Counted from the stretch's first letter, positions 1 to 10,593 are shown. The stretch is 64,000 nt of DNA from Paulinella micropora (GCA_019918135.1 WBZZ01006421.1:1-64000), one strand, 5' to 3'. Numbers and translations: made by a program. Notes: generated from the sequence alone by a model not told the origin.

Positions 1-2930
1 CCTTTCCCCACTACTACCTCCCCATCAGAATCTTCTTGACCTTCCTCTTTCACTCCATCCTTGATTTGTACATCTTCGTCCTACTCCTTCCCCCTTCCTC
101 TTCCTCTCCTGCGAACCTGACGAGCCCCGTCGGGACCCAACAGATCAGCAAGGAAGAAGCAGAACGTCGGCAAAAGATCCACAGCCCCCCCAACCCTCCT
201 CAGGGCATGGGCCCCGACCGATGACACCAAAGAGGGACACACGGACGGTACGAACCTCTGGTTGACCCAAGGACAGGACGAAGGCACAGACAAGCGAGGT
301 ACGACAGCACACCTGCAGTCAGGAGAAGCGGAAGACACCAAACTCGCCCGATCGCCACACTGGAGCCAGAAAAGTCTTAAACCTAATAGACGGAGCACGG
401 AAAGATCCATCCTGACCGACCTGAGAAGTCTTGAGACAACTAGACAACGCAAAGAGACGGGACGAGGGAATACTAGCTTCCGAGCGCCCCATACGTTCGA
501 GACCCGAAAGGAACGGCCCGGCCAGAAGAACCAGACCACCCAGGCGGGCGCAACGTTCAACACTTGAGGATCGAGAAGCCTAGAAGGGATTACTTTCCAC
601 CCGTCCCATCTCACGCGACGACCACTCTCTACAGCGCGACAGTCGACATAGCCGGACCACTCCGAGGCCAGAAGGAAGCGCACTTAGACGACAGTCACCT
701 GGCACATCCTCGAGCAGATATTCCCCCCACCATAGACGGGATAGATCCTCCTCCAGTGAGCGAAGAAGTTTAAGACGGAAAGACCCTGCACGGTCCCAAA
801 CACGCGGACGGAGCCGCTCCAGACCCCGATCGCCCACACATAGTTCCTCGATTGCCCAACGGGCTAACAACCGCCGGATGACCAATCGACCCACAGAGAA
901 GTGATGGGACCAACAGCGGAGTAGGGGGAGTAGTTACTAGGGGCAAGAGCCGCGACCGTGGAGATCGATTCCATGGGGAAAGGAAGACCAGGAAGCACGA
1001 GACCCGACCCGGTGCCACTTCTTCCGGAGGAAAGCGACTCACCCAGGAAGCCGCTAGCCCCCCCTCCAAGACCCGCAAACGAAAACGGTCCCCAGCCTAG
1101 AACCACAGCAACGACTCCCGCCAGACTCGAAGACCCCAGAGCCACTCCGCCAATCGTCACCCGACAGGCGAAGCTCAGGATCTCCAAGGCGACGCCGTGG
1201 TACGTATACGCCAAAACGAAGACGAGAGTCACCGATGCCAGCATCCCGTGGGACAAGAGAGGGTGAAAACAGCAGCAGCTCCAGCAGGGAACAACAGTCA
1301 CCGGCAAAGCACAAGCCGCGTACTTCACGACGCCGCCGCGATACTGGCGCCCGGCAAAGACTCAGCAGCGAGGCACCGATGACCACGCCCCGCGGAACAA
1401 ACCAAAGGAGCAGAAGCAACAGCTCTGACAGTGACGACCGACCACAGGCGACAAGCACCCATCCTCGCCAGGTGGCACAGGCACTACGATCGCGAACGCC
1501 GGAACCGCGGGATTCGACAACTTGGGAATTCCGGCGGAAGGAGAGCCCATCGGACCGCAACCGCGGCATATCCCCGCCGGACGCCCCCCCCCCCCCCCGG
1601 GATGGGTAACCCACGTACCAAGTTTCCGCGAGGAGTGGCTCGGGGGGATATCCGGCCTGGCTTTCCCTTTGGACTGAGGAGGTGGTGCATTGACAAGTGT
1701 GACTGCAACACCTATCCTAACTTCTGGGTCCAGGAAAGCCGCTGGTGGACCCCCTTGCAGATAACCTAGCCCCGTGGAAGACACCTAGAGCGGAAACGAT
1801 AGTCCAGATCGGAAGACAATGGGCCAGAGACGAGCTCATGCAAGCGGTGGACCTCCCGACCTTGACGCCTGAGCTTTACGTCCAGATCTATTGTATGATA
1901 CGGAGATTCATCCGGGGGAGCGTCGGATGGATTAAGCGAGTCTCAGCGGGGGACACACGAAGGCGTCTGGCCCTGGATGCTATAAAAGACTGGATCGAAA
2001 CTCGTAGTTATAACGACACTGATCCCCCCCCCCCCAAAGCAACTTCACGTAGCCATCAAAGAAGGCTGGCTGGCGGCGCTACAGATGAAACCGAGCACGA
2101 TTATCCACCAGGAAAAAACGTCGGCACGACAGCGGCGAGCCTTCTTAGCTTTCAAATGAAGAGGATTGCCAAGAGCGAGCGCCGAAGAAAGCGACGTCGA
2201 CGTGCAAGGCAGACAAAGCATGCGAAAGCATCTCCCGAGGGAACCGCCCCCCCCCCTCCCCGAGACCAGAAGGAACCTCCTCCCGCGGCACCAGAACCGC
2301 CTTCCTCGCCCTGCCCGTCAACCAGCCAGGATCATCCTCCGTCACCAACGGCTTCCTGGGAAACTCCGTCCACGGCTTGACTGGACCACGGTACGCACGG
2401 ACGCACCGCACCAGAACCCCCCCCCCCCCTTCAGTGGCCAGGAGGAGGAGCAGGCCACTGGTCAGGAGATGGACATGACAACCAAGAAGGGATCGGAAAA
2501 AGGCAAGGCGGGAGCGAAGGAGAAGCAGCGGAAAGACCGAACTTACCTCCGCCCGGACAAGTCAGTTACCCCGAAGAAGGATGGCGAGCAGCCCACCTTC
2601 CATGTGACGGGATTTTCCGACCACGAGCAGAGCTCACCAAGAACGGGTCCCGTCAAATATGCGGCTGAATTGGAAGGGAACGACAAAGCGACTCCCCGGA
2701 ACCCCCTCCCTACAGGAACCTGCGCCCCCTCCGCTGGAGGGGGAGGCGCGATGACATTAAACTCGCAAGGGATCCGAATCGCCCATCAGGCCCGGCAACT
2801 CGTACACCAACGCATGTCCTCTGTCGCTGCCCCTGAGCAAGATCGCGACGAGCGACCCACGACTGCGAGAGCCTTACGCGAGGGGTCCCCACTTTGCCCT
2901 ACCAGACGCCAGGTATTCAGGAGGCTGGAG
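1..2930 (+). other. Degraded coding-like DNA, Arg/Ser-rich then Pro-rich
   Basis: No long ATG-started frame covers this stretch, but the plus strand keeps a coding texture across several frames. Around 787-855 the translation is Arg-Ser rich (for example GRSRSRPRSPTHSS), and similar SR-rich peptides continue to about 1610. A helical, uninterrupted segment follows at about 1745-2005, then a Lys/Arg-rich patch (about 2150-2220), a Pro-rich patch (2240-2350) and a Lys/Glu-rich patch (2470-2560). RS-rich tails are typical of splicing-related proteins, but they also occur in the basic, nucleic-acid-binding proteins of retroelements and viruses. The base texture (C-rich, few A/T homopolymers) differs from everything right of about 3.8 kb, so this may be a separate fossil or flanking host DNA. 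It leads into the protease-like stretch to its right. Function is not recognised. Confidence 0.4.
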
Positions 2931-2934
2931 GACC

Positions 2935-3850
2935 CGACTATCAAAGACGAAGACTCCTATTCATGTATTAAGTTACCTGCTACCGGAAAGCGTCAACCGG
3001 CCGTAAAAGATGGTAAGCAACCGATTAAGAACCGGGTACCATACCGGGGCATACAGAATCCGAAAAATAAATACTGTTATATAATAAGCGCCTTACAGTT
3101 ATTAGCATCGTTCCCGAAACTGAGCTCCTACCTCTGGAACTGGTTGATGGCCCGGCCGCCGAGGACTACGATCGACAGCCGCACCAACCTGACCCAATAT
3201 ATAATAAATACGATAGGAGCCTTACGACCACCGCCTGCGAATGAATTCACCCCCTTACAACCGGTATCGATTTCGTGGATCACACAAGCCAGGATGCTCC
3301 AGCTTCTTGACCCCAATCTGAAGCCAGGTAAGGCCGGCGACGCGGGATTGGCTCTGCGTGGGATCCTTCGTCTCCTCCGGGGCACCTGTACGCAGCTCCG
3401 ACCTGCAACAGTGTCCGTCCACCGCTGGCTTCCCGACATCGTTAAAATCGACTTCGTGTGACTCTTGCCCTGAGACGACTCGATTGGTATCATGGGGATT
3501 GCCTATCACCCTGTTCATAGACGAAGGAGACCCATCCCCTATCTATCACTGAGTTTCTCAGCAGATGGCGCACCTCCTACCACTTCACGTCTGCCAGCCC
3601 CTGCAGGAGATGCGGCTCCCTTACCTTCTCTGTACAGAGACTCATAGGCGACCATGCAGAATGCCTTATGCTGGAAGTGATCCGACCGCAAGGACTCTCC
3701 AACCATTTATGGAGTAAGAAGCACCACCACAAGACTATCTTTCCACCCAGACTAGTCCTTCATCACTCTTTTACTATGCACGTAATAATAACACACAGAT
3801 ACAAAAAAACCGAACAGGACCGCCACGAAAAAAGGGGGATGGGTGGAGGG
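2935..3850 (+). pseudogene. Ubiquitin-specific-protease-like (C19) fossil
   Basis: The translation near 3040-3120 contains GIQNPKNKYCYIISALQ, which resembles the catalytic Cys box of ubiquitin-specific proteases (usual form GLxNxGNTCYMNSxLQ). Downstream, DAGLALRGILRLL looks like the QQD box (QQDAxEFL), and CxxC pairs further on (SCDSCPETT, CRRCGS) look like the zinc-ribbon Cys pairs of the finger region. I did not find the His box expected near the C terminus. The region reads in several pieces and is clearly broken. It is preceded by the RS-rich stretch. USP39-type splicing proteins combine an RS region with an inactive USP fold, and some viral tegument proteins and retroelements also carry deubiquitinases. 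I cannot choose between these. Confidence 0.4.
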
Positions 3851-4128
3851 AGGTCTGGGAGGGGGGGGGAGGCCGAGAAAGGAAACGGTGATAAAAAGGG
3901 AGCGAGGGAGGGGGGGGACTTATGGTGGAGAATGTGCTAGTAACGGTTGCCCTTTGCTTTTCCTTTCTGGGAGAGAGGGAGAGGAGGGGGGAGGGGGGTC
4001 GGAAAGAAAGGAAAGAAAAGAGTCATCGTTTTCTTTTTGGCGGCCTTTGTTTCTTTTAATACTCTTGTTCTTTGGCTTTATAGAGGTTCAAATCGCACGT
4101 GCGGGCAGGCTGTGATCTTGGTCTCTAG
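3780..4128. other. G-rich intergenic spacer, change of sequence texture
   Basis: The spacer holds runs of G and GGA (3838-4010) followed by a T-rich stretch. Left of it the sequence is C-rich and degraded. Right of it compact intact frames begin. No gene seen. A TATA-like tttata lies near 4076, some 50 bases before the next ATG. Confidence 0.5.
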
Positions 4129-6135
4129 ATGTCTGCTCCGGGAGATGGGAAACAACCTGAAGTGACGATTGGAGACACACTCAACAAAGCTTTGCTCACT
4201 TTGCTGTCCATCGCAGAGTTACGTCAGGGACAACACAAAAAAGAAGACCTGATCAATCTAGCAACGGTTGTCAAATACGACACGAGCACAAGCAAGCCTG
4301 AGTTTGAATGCTCTCTTATTCGAACGCCTTGTCCGCCTTTGCTGTACGTTACATGCCCGCTTCCTAAATGGTGGAAAATGGGTGACTACCTCACCAAATA
4401 CGACGGCAGAAGCTTTGACACAGACCGTGAGTGGGGCAGAGTAATTGCAGCCATGGTCCTGACCTACAAAGCCCTTGCTAAAAGTTTGAAAGATCGTTGG
4501 GATAACCCAGCAGCGTGCTGTAAAGTGCTCAACACCTTCATCAAAAATTACCTTCGTGCCTCTGGTTGGAACCCAGAAGCAGAATTCAGGCAAACCAGCC
4601 TGGACAAGTTCAGGCAATACTACCTAAATCTCTCTGACACGAATACCACTGGCAACCTTTATGGGTACTTCTGTCGATTCTCCAACCCGAAGAAGACCGA
4701 ATATTACGAAGATTATAAAACCACAGCTAGCTCAAAAATTATCTTTGGCCTGCCTGAGAAAAGCCATGCGGAAGGCAATAGTGCTTTTCTCTACACTATG
4801 CGGAGGGCGTCGCTCTTTTGCTACTTCTTGCTGAACTGTCCCACCGGGTCGCTGATCAAAAAAGGCGAATTCGCGCCCGCAAGCGAAAGGGAAGTCAAAG
4901 CAATGAACCCCACAAAAGCGCACGACGAATTCGAGCAAATCTGCACGGCAAGAAAAAAGTTGTCAGCTGCCAGGCTGATTGCGGAGCTAGCCGCGCATAC
5001 CTGCGAGAACTTCCTGCAAGACAAAGTGAACCTGCGAGTCGTGACGTTTGCGCAGAACAATCTGGACGAAGAAGAAGAGGGAGGAGAAGCGAAACAGAGG
5101 CCCGACACAACAGGCGCACCCGGGCCATCCTCTGAGCTTACAGAGGCATTTCACCGTACTCTGGCCTCGTTTCCTGCGGGCTGCGACCTGTCCCAAGCGG
5201 CCATAACCTCCTGTCAAGAATATTGCGCGCTGAGCCTGTTCGCCGCGTCCCTTTCTACTGGCAGCCAGGTCGATCGGCATTATGAGGCGGATTTCTTGTT
5301 CAAAATCTTGAAGCCAGGCCCGGATTACGAGCTGTGCGTGTATAGCCCTTGTACACAGGCAGCCTTGTTTGCCTCTACGCAGCCCAGCACGGCACAAAGC
5401 GACATGTTCAAGGTTATGTACACACCGCTCGATGTAACTACACAGGTCAAGAGGATGCACAGCTCCTGCGCTGGTACTGATACTTGGAACGGCAGGCACC
5501 CCCTTACACGCCTCCAGGGCGGCGCTAACGCTTATTCGGCGCTGTGCCTAGCCCACCCGACCATAGCCGCCTCGGCCTCGTACGCTGAATTCCAACAAGC
5601 ACACCCGAAAGTGTCACGGGCCTTGCTGACGACAGCAGAGTTGTTCGCGTCCTACCGCGTAGGGCTGCTGGTGTGCTACGCGCTGCCCGCTCTGGGGAAA
5701 CGGCGCGGCCTCCTGCAGACCGCCGTCTCCACGGCGGCGTGCCTGGTGGCCCAAAAGAATGCAGGGGCCGCGGTGCACGCGGTATTCAACCATTGCCAGT
5801 ACTGGCTGCCCCTACGAGGCCGGGGCTCCCTGGTTGCAGCGGCCGAGCTGCAAAACGACCGTTATTTGCTTCTGCTGTCCGACCACAACGACAAATTCTC
5901 GGTCCAAAACGTGTCAACAGACGAGTACAATTCCTTGACCGGCGGCTGGGCGCAGTGGTACAGGCAACGTTTGCTCTTCGACCTGAGCTGCTGGGTGGAA
6001 GGTGTCAGCAACGACTCAGCCAGCATCCAGGCAGACAAACACCAGATTGCCAAGGCAATTGACATTGAGCAAGTGGCCGATCTGTCGAGCTTGGGTCGCA
6101 CGGCATTTGCGCGGTGGTCTCTGGGCCAGGCATAA
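4129..6135 (+). CDS. Unknown protein, 668 aa
   Basis: An intact ATG-started frame with no family recognised. It appears soluble: no signal peptide and no clear membrane segment. The N-terminal half (residues 1-310) is mixed helical and rich in Lys, Tyr and Cys. An acidic, low-complexity linker (about residues 311-335, DEEEEGGEAKQRPDTTGAPG) separates it from a C-terminal half rich in Ala, Leu and Cys. This two-domain layout with a disordered hinge would fit a structural or tegument-like virion protein, but that is only inference from context. It converges with the minus-strand gene ending at 6330. The A- and T-rich gap between them has aaattaaaac- and ttttttt-type sequence that could serve 3' end formation on both strands. 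Confidence 0.8.
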   Translation: MSAPGDGKQPEVTIGDTLNKALLTLLSIAELRQGQHKKEDLINLATVVKYDTSTSKPEFECSLIRTPCPPLLYVTCPLPKWWKMGDYLTKYDGRSFDTDREWGRVIAAMVLTYKALAKSLKDRWDNPAACCKVLNTFIKNYLRASGWNPEAEFRQTSLDKFRQYYLNLSDTNTTGNLYGYFCRFSNPKKTEYYEDYKTTASSKIIFGLPEKSHAEGNSAFLYTMRRASLFCYFLLNCPTGSLIKKGEFAPASEREVKAMNPTKAHDEFEQICTARKKLSAARLIAELAAHTCENFLQDKVNLRVVTFAQNNLDEEEEGGEAKQRPDTTGAPGPSSELTEAFHRTLASFPAGCDLSQAAITSCQEYCALSLFAASLSTGSQVDRHYEADFLFKILKPGPDYELCVYSPCTQAALFASTQPSTAQSDMFKVMYTPLDVTTQVKRMHSSCAGTDTWNGRHPLTRLQGGANAYSALCLAHPTIAASASYAEFQQAHPKVSRALLTTAELFASYRVGLLVCYALPALGKRRGLLQTAVSTAACLVAQKNAGAAVHAVFNHCQYWLPLRGRGSLVAAAELQNDRYLLLLSDHNDKFSVQNVSTDEYNSLTGGWAQWYRQRLLFDLSCWVEGVSNDSASIQADKHQIAKAIDIEQVADLSSLGRTAFARWSLGQA

Positions 6136-6329
6136 CGCAGAAGAAAAACCCGGGCGGAAGTTGGTGGCGAAATAACGGCCAAAAAAAACACCCGTCCGTT
6201 TCTTGTTAAATTAAAACAAAAGCTTTTTTCTTTCAACATTTGTTTTCTTTTTTTTGCTAAAAATCTTTTTTTTGAAACAACGGCGAGCGCCGGCGAGAGG
6301 TTTGTAGTCTCGGCGTTCCAAATTTGTTT

Positions 6330-7118
6330 TTACTGAATGTAGACACGGCCCATTTGTCCAAACTGAGCGGAGCGCACGCTGAGACCCACGAACTGCTCGT
6401 TGAGTTCGGTTGTCATGGCCAGCTCCAGCCTCCGGTCGACTAGGTTCAAGATGAGCTGTTGCAGCTGAGTCGCATTTTTGCCTTCCAACTCTGCGTCTTC
6501 GTACTCCTTGAGGAAATCACGTTGTTGCGAGGCCGTCAGCAAGCTGCGCGCCTCGATCAAGAATCGAGTGCGCGAGTCCTGCCCTTGTATGTCGATCTTG
6601 CCGCAATGTTCCTGCTGGGTAGGCAGCCTAGTGAACAAGAGCATGTCGTTGTGCGCCCACTGTTGCCCCGTGCCGTAGCGCGGCAGGAACACGTCCGACA
6701 CACCCTGCACCTGCACCCGCAGGGGCTTGGACGGCCGCCCGCCGGGCTCGCTGTCCTCGCCGCAGATGCCCAGAAAGGTCCACTCGGTGAGCTCCGTTGC
6801 TTCGTCGTCCTTTTTCGTACCTTTCGGTTTGCCCTTGGCTTTTACCTCCCTTTCATCTTTCTTCGGCACATAGATTGGCCAGTTGGTGACACAATTCGTC
6901 ACGTTGATGAAGCTAGTTCTCGATCGCAAAATGGCCGCGTTCTTGGCCACCAACAGGTCGCACGGGCGCAGTTGGATGACTGGCTCGCCCTGGTACCCAG
7001 CGGGCCGGTCGCGCTTCATGCTGTCGGCCCTCGTCTGCGCCAAGGCACTGATAGCCACTGCGCCATATTCTTCTTCTTCGGGGTTCAGCACCCCGTACTT
7101 TACTCTGCTTCCGTCCAT
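6330..7118 (-). CDS. Unknown protein, 262 aa
   Basis: An intact frame whose first ATG is at 7118. The open frame extends 11 codons further but without ATG. It starts MDGSRVKYGVLNPEEEEYG and has a Lys-rich hydrophilic loop (about residues 85-110, KKDEREVKAKGKPKGTKKD), then a beta-rich middle (residues 113-150) with FLGICGEDSE and LRVQVQGVSDVFLP. The C terminus is helical and charged. The sequence LGxC(x)n followed by RVQVxG resembles small beta-barrel decoration proteins of phage heads, but the match is weak and I do not assign it. It lacks a signal peptide. It diverges from the Rab-like gene to its right across a 600-base spacer. Confidence 0.75.
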   Translation of the reverse strand: MDGSRVKYGVLNPEEEEYGAVAISALAQTRADSMKRDRPAGYQGEPVIQLRPCDLLVAKNAAILRSRTSFINVTNCVTNWPIYVPKKDEREVKAKGKPKGTKKDDEATELTEWTFLGICGEDSEPGGRPSKPLRVQVQGVSDVFLPRYGTGQQWAHNDMLLFTRLPTQQEHCGKIDIQGQDSRTRFLIEARSLLTASQQRDFLKEYEDAELEGKNATQLQQLILNLVDRRLELAMTTELNEQFVGLSVRSAQFGQMGRVYIQ

Positions 7119-7718
7119 ATCGGTGCAAAAGTGCGCAACCAGCGGGCGCACGCAGTAACAACAGAAAGAAAAGGAGTAGGGGGGGGGGGGTTACCAGGCT
7201 CTCACAAAGTGCAAGGAAGCGCGGGGGAGAGCCAATGGAGGGGAGGGGCCAAGAAAAAAGCCTGAAATCTCTGCGCTTCCGGAGCTCTTTTTCTTTCTTT
7301 AAAACCTCCTTTTGCTTTTTCCCCCGCCCTTGAATTTGAGATCTAAACGAGCCGTTTTCTTTTTTTGCTTGTCCTGCTGCACTCGCTCCCCCCCTGCCCT
7401 CTTTCCCTCGCCCCCGGGCCTCGCGCCCCTTGCCCCCCCTTCCCGCGCGCCTTGCCTTCCCCCCGTACCTAACCCTCTTTCCCTCTCTTCCCCCCGCCCG
7501 CGGTCCCTTCCGAGTACTAGACAGCAAAGTTAGTTCAAACCCGAAAAAAAAACGAAGCCCTCCCCGCCGGCCGCCCCCCATTCTTTACCCTCCCTTCTTT
7601 GTGCGTGCTTGGCTTTTTTTTCTTGGTTTAAAAAAAAAAACAATTCTTCTCCTTGGCAAACCCCAAGGCAGACCTCACAGTCCCCCCCCAAAAAAAGGCA
7701 GCAAAACAGGACAAGGGT
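7119..7718. other. Divergent intergenic region, no gene seen
   Basis: About 600 bases between two divergently read genes. It contains a G run (7181-7191), pyrimidine-rich tracts (7310-7500) and an A run (7630-7640). It probably carries both promoters. I saw no repeat, palindrome or coding potential beyond a few in-frame codons upstream of the Rab-like ATG. Confidence 0.5.
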
Positions 7719-8336
7719 ATGCAAAGAAGGGTCGCGACCGGCAAATACCTCAAAGTAGTCATGCTGGGATCTTCGAGAGCAGGCAAGTCCTCCCTCTTGC
7801 AGAAGCTTGCGGATAACAGGCCCCCTAGCGAATGCCACACCCCCGCCACGGTTGGTCTGGATTTCAAGATCTTGCCCGCCATAGAGCTCGATAACCAACT
7901 GCACCAGATCTGGGTCTGGGATACGGCCGGGCAAGAGCGTTTTGACTCCATGATTTCGAATTACATGCGCGGCGCGCACATGGCCCTGGTGTGCTGCAGC
8001 TTAGAAAAAGAAAATTTCTACCAGGAGGTACTGAAGTTTAACACTTCTTCGAAAGACAAGAACGAGGACATCCTGTTCGTACTGGTCGGCTGCCAGCGCG
8101 ATCGGGGGTACGATGGCGCAGAGGACGAACTGCACGGCAACAGTGACTTGAGGCAGCAATTCGAGGGGCGGATCCTGCATACTAGCGCAGAAACAGACTC
8201 GCAAGAAGAATTGATGGCTAAGATCCGGCCGTTCTTGGTGCAGGCGGCCGAGATCAGCCACAGGAGAGCAGAGAAAGAAACGGTCAGCGTCGTCGACACC
8301 AGCAACAGCGTGAAGGCGGGCCTAGGCTGCTGCTAG
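7719..8336 (+). CDS. Rab-family small GTPase with unusual G4 motif
   Basis: A complete Ras-superfamily G domain of 205 aa. Visible motifs are the P-loop GSSRAGKS (residues 17-24), the switch I Thr in PATVGLDF (T44), switch II WDTAGQERF (67-75) and TSAE as the G5 box. The C terminus ends GLGCC, a double-Cys geranylgeranylation signal typical of Rab proteins, so the protein should sit on membranes of the secretory or endocytic system. The G4 box, normally NKxD, reads CQRD (125-128). The Asp that reads guanine is kept but the Asn and Lys are not, so nucleotide affinity or specificity may be altered. The start is the first ATG; the frame stays open upstream without one. No introns, unlike many host Rab genes. 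Rab-like genes have been captured by some giant viruses, so a host origin followed by capture is plausible. Confidence 0.93.
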   Translation: MQRRVATGKYLKVVMLGSSRAGKSSLLQKLADNRPPSECHTPATVGLDFKILPAIELDNQLHQIWVWDTAGQERFDSMISNYMRGAHMALVCCSLEKENFYQEVLKFNTSSKDKNEDILFVLVGCQRDRGYDGAEDELHGNSDLRQQFEGRILHTSAETDSQEELMAKIRPFLVQAAEISHRRAEKETVSVVDTSNSVKAGLGCC

Positions 8337-8511
8337 TAAAAGAAAGCCCGGCAGCGTCGGCCCCCCCCCCCTCACACAATTCACTGCCATTAAAAAAAAG
8401 GTCTACCTGTAACGTGAGTTCAAGCAAACCCGGAACAAAAGGGTGGCTACTTTGATCATTTTTAAAAAAAAAAATTCCGAATCTTCTTTTTTTTTGTACG
8501 CTCGCGCGTCG

Positions 8512-10593
8512 TCACGTTTCGGCGCTCGTGGGGCCTTGTTTATACCAAACAGCAAACCCTTCTGCTAGCTGCACCGACACTGCCCCATCCTGTGGTTCCT
8601 GCGTAAAGCAGCTGCTGGGCCAGACCGCGTACCAGGGAGAGCGGCTTCTCTTGTCGCCCCAGTATCCTGCTTCCGTGATAATCTTGCGGTAATTCTCTTG
8701 GCATTGGCCGCTCGTTAGGGGCACGGGCAGCAGGGGCGGCGGCACCACCGCCTGCAAAAGCGCGCAAGCCCGCGCCACACCGTCACAAACGTCCTGCCTG
8801 GCCGGCAGCAGGTCGACGACGCTGCCGCAGTTCCGGGCGCCGCCACATTCCCGGCTCGACCGGTGGCTGTCCAGCAGGCAGCACATCGGGGCACCGACGC
8901 TCATGAGCTCGTCGGAGCCCGGGTAACCCCCGGCCCGCACCGCAAACTGTCCGGAGGAGTCGTCTTGGGGGCAGAACAAGAAGGACACGTCCCGGTAGCC
9001 CCGCGCGCTCTGCGTGTTGTACGGGCTCTGGCGCGTGTGCACGGGTGCAGGCGATTGCACGTCCGCCCAGTGCGGTCGGTACAAGAAGTGTTTTCTCAGC
9101 AGGGGCTGCACGCCGCCGCCGGCCAACAGGTTTTGGTTCGCCAGCGTAATCACCGTGCAGTCTACGGGGAGCAACGGCAGGCTCTGGCGGCTGGCCCGCA
9201 GCAGTGCTTCTCTGGCCTGTCCGACTGTCTGGCCCGGCGGCTGCTGCGCCCTTCGCGCCCGGAGCCAGGCCGACGGTACCAACAGGCAGAACACGTGGCA
9301 CTGGATCCTGGCGTCGTCCCAGGGCAGGGCTGTTTCGTTCAAGATCTGGGCCCCCCGCCTGGCCGCCTCGAACTCGCGCGCCTCTGCCACGGGCACCTCC
9401 TGCTGGGCGACGGGGTCGCCGGCGCCCACACCGAAGGCTACGCTGCCTACTACCAGGGTTGTTCGGTAGAACTTGAGCGCGCACGTCACTACCAGCGCTA
9501 GCAGCGGCGGCAAAAATTGTACATATTTCCAAATGGACTCGCACCAGCACAGGAAACTCTCGGACTGGAGGTAGCAGCTCAGCGACAGGCTCTCGTAGTC
9601 GTCGGCGCGCTGGGCCGCCAGCTCGCCCGGCAGGTCCAGCGTGTGCAGCACCTGGTCGCGCAAACGGAAGTCGTGCTTGCCGCGCGCTCCGCCCCGGCCG
9701 CACACGTCCAGCCTGTCCTCCAGGTACCACTGCGCCCGGCTCAAGAAGCCCAGCATTTCTGCCAGAACCTCGCCGCCCAGCGCCAGCAGCCTTTGCAAGG
9801 GCTTGCTCAAACGCACGTGGGCTTGGCGGGCCTCGCCTAGCCACTCCTGTGCGACCCTCCCTTGCAGGTCCCCGTGTTGCCACACCAGCCCCTCTGTCAG
9901 ACCTAGGCGCTGCAGGGCCCAGGCGCAGTGGTACGCCCAGTGGCACAGCGCCTCGTTGCTAACGGCGGCCAGCCACTTCCCGTCTACGGTTGTAGCCCGG
10001 GTGCAAGCGTCCGCGGCCTGCTGCAGTTCTTTAGGCGTGGGCCCCTTGTACGCGGTTCTCACCTGCCTCTGCAGCAGCCGCATTTCCACTGCCCCCGGCA
10101 TCCTGCAGCCCCCGAACAAGCTCTCGCGAAAGTAGTCCAGGTGCCTAATCCTGCCGGTGGTCTGGGCAAAGGGTACGTTCGAATCCATGACACACCCATT
10201 AAATTCGGTCGACAACTGTTCTAGCAACGTCTTAAGCTCGGTCCTGGTTTGCGTTGCCAACTCTTGCTGTCTGTCGTCTGCGGCCCACTCGAGGCCCTCG
10301 ATACTGAACGCCCCGGCCCCGGACCCCTTATTATCCGCCCACACCAGCGTTCGGTCTATGCACGTGATGCCCTGGTGCCCGTCGGCCGACAGCGGCACCA
10401 GGCCGAAAAGGCTGACCGCCACGGGGCGCCCGGGGTCCGCTCTGGCTTGTATTTCCCATTTGTTGGCTGTAGTCTCGAGAACTTTTAGCAGCAGCTGGCC
10501 GGCGTAATTGGCCTGCCTGAGCTGGCACCAGAGCCTGCCGTAACAGCCAGCCGACCCCGTCTTGAGCGCGAGAACAAAACTTAGTTCGCTCAT
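8512..10593 (-). CDS. Unknown protein with central membrane segment, 693 aa
   Basis: An intact frame from the ATG at 10593 (MSELSFVLAL). It has no clear N-terminal signal peptide. The N-terminal half is helical. A hydrophobic stretch around residues 352-382 (FLPPLLALVVTCALKFY, then VVGSVAFGVG) could be one membrane span or a hairpin. The C-terminal half is rich in Cys, Arg and Pro, with repeated CxxC-like pairs (CGGARNCGSVVDLL; CQENYRK), suggesting disulphides or metal binding. No family recognised. The size and central span would suit a virion membrane or inner envelope protein, an inference from context only. It shares an intergenic region with the palindrome array and points away from it. 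Confidence 0.75.
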   Translation of the reverse strand: MSELSFVLALKTGSAGCYGRLWCQLRQANYAGQLLLKVLETTANKWEIQARADPGRPVAVSLFGLVPLSADGHQGITCIDRTLVWADNKGSGAGAFSIEGLEWAADDRQQELATQTRTELKTLLEQLSTEFNGCVMDSNVPFAQTTGRIRHLDYFRESLFGGCRMPGAVEMRLLQRQVRTAYKGPTPKELQQAADACTRATTVDGKWLAAVSNEALCHWAYHCAWALQRLGLTEGLVWQHGDLQGRVAQEWLGEARQAHVRLSKPLQRLLALGGEVLAEMLGFLSRAQWYLEDRLDVCGRGGARGKHDFRLRDQVLHTLDLPGELAAQRADDYESLSLSCYLQSESFLCWCESIWKYVQFLPPLLALVVTCALKFYRTTLVVGSVAFGVGAGDPVAQQEVPVAEAREFEAARRGAQILNETALPWDDARIQCHVFCLLVPSAWLRARRAQQPPGQTVGQAREALLRASRQSLPLLPVDCTVITLANQNLLAGGGVQPLLRKHFLYRPHWADVQSPAPVHTRQSPYNTQSARGYRDVSFLFCPQDDSSGQFAVRAGGYPGSDELMSVGAPMCCLLDSHRSSRECGGARNCGSVVDLLPARQDVCDGVARACALLQAVVPPPLLPVPLTSGQCQENYRKIITEAGYWGDKRSRSPWYAVWPSSCFTQEPQDGAVSVQLAEGFAVWYKQGPTSAET

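Noticed and set aside
1-3850. A reverse transcriptase or gag-like protein
   Set aside because: No RT motifs (such as YxDD) or zinc knuckles were seen; the region stays unassigned.
6330-7118. Capsid decoration protein
   Set aside because: Only a vague beta-barrel resemblance; not enough to call.
8783-9946. Minus-strand 387-residue frame inside the 693-residue gene
   Set aside because: Ala/Gly/Arg/Pro-rich shadow of the real frame with no recognisable domain.
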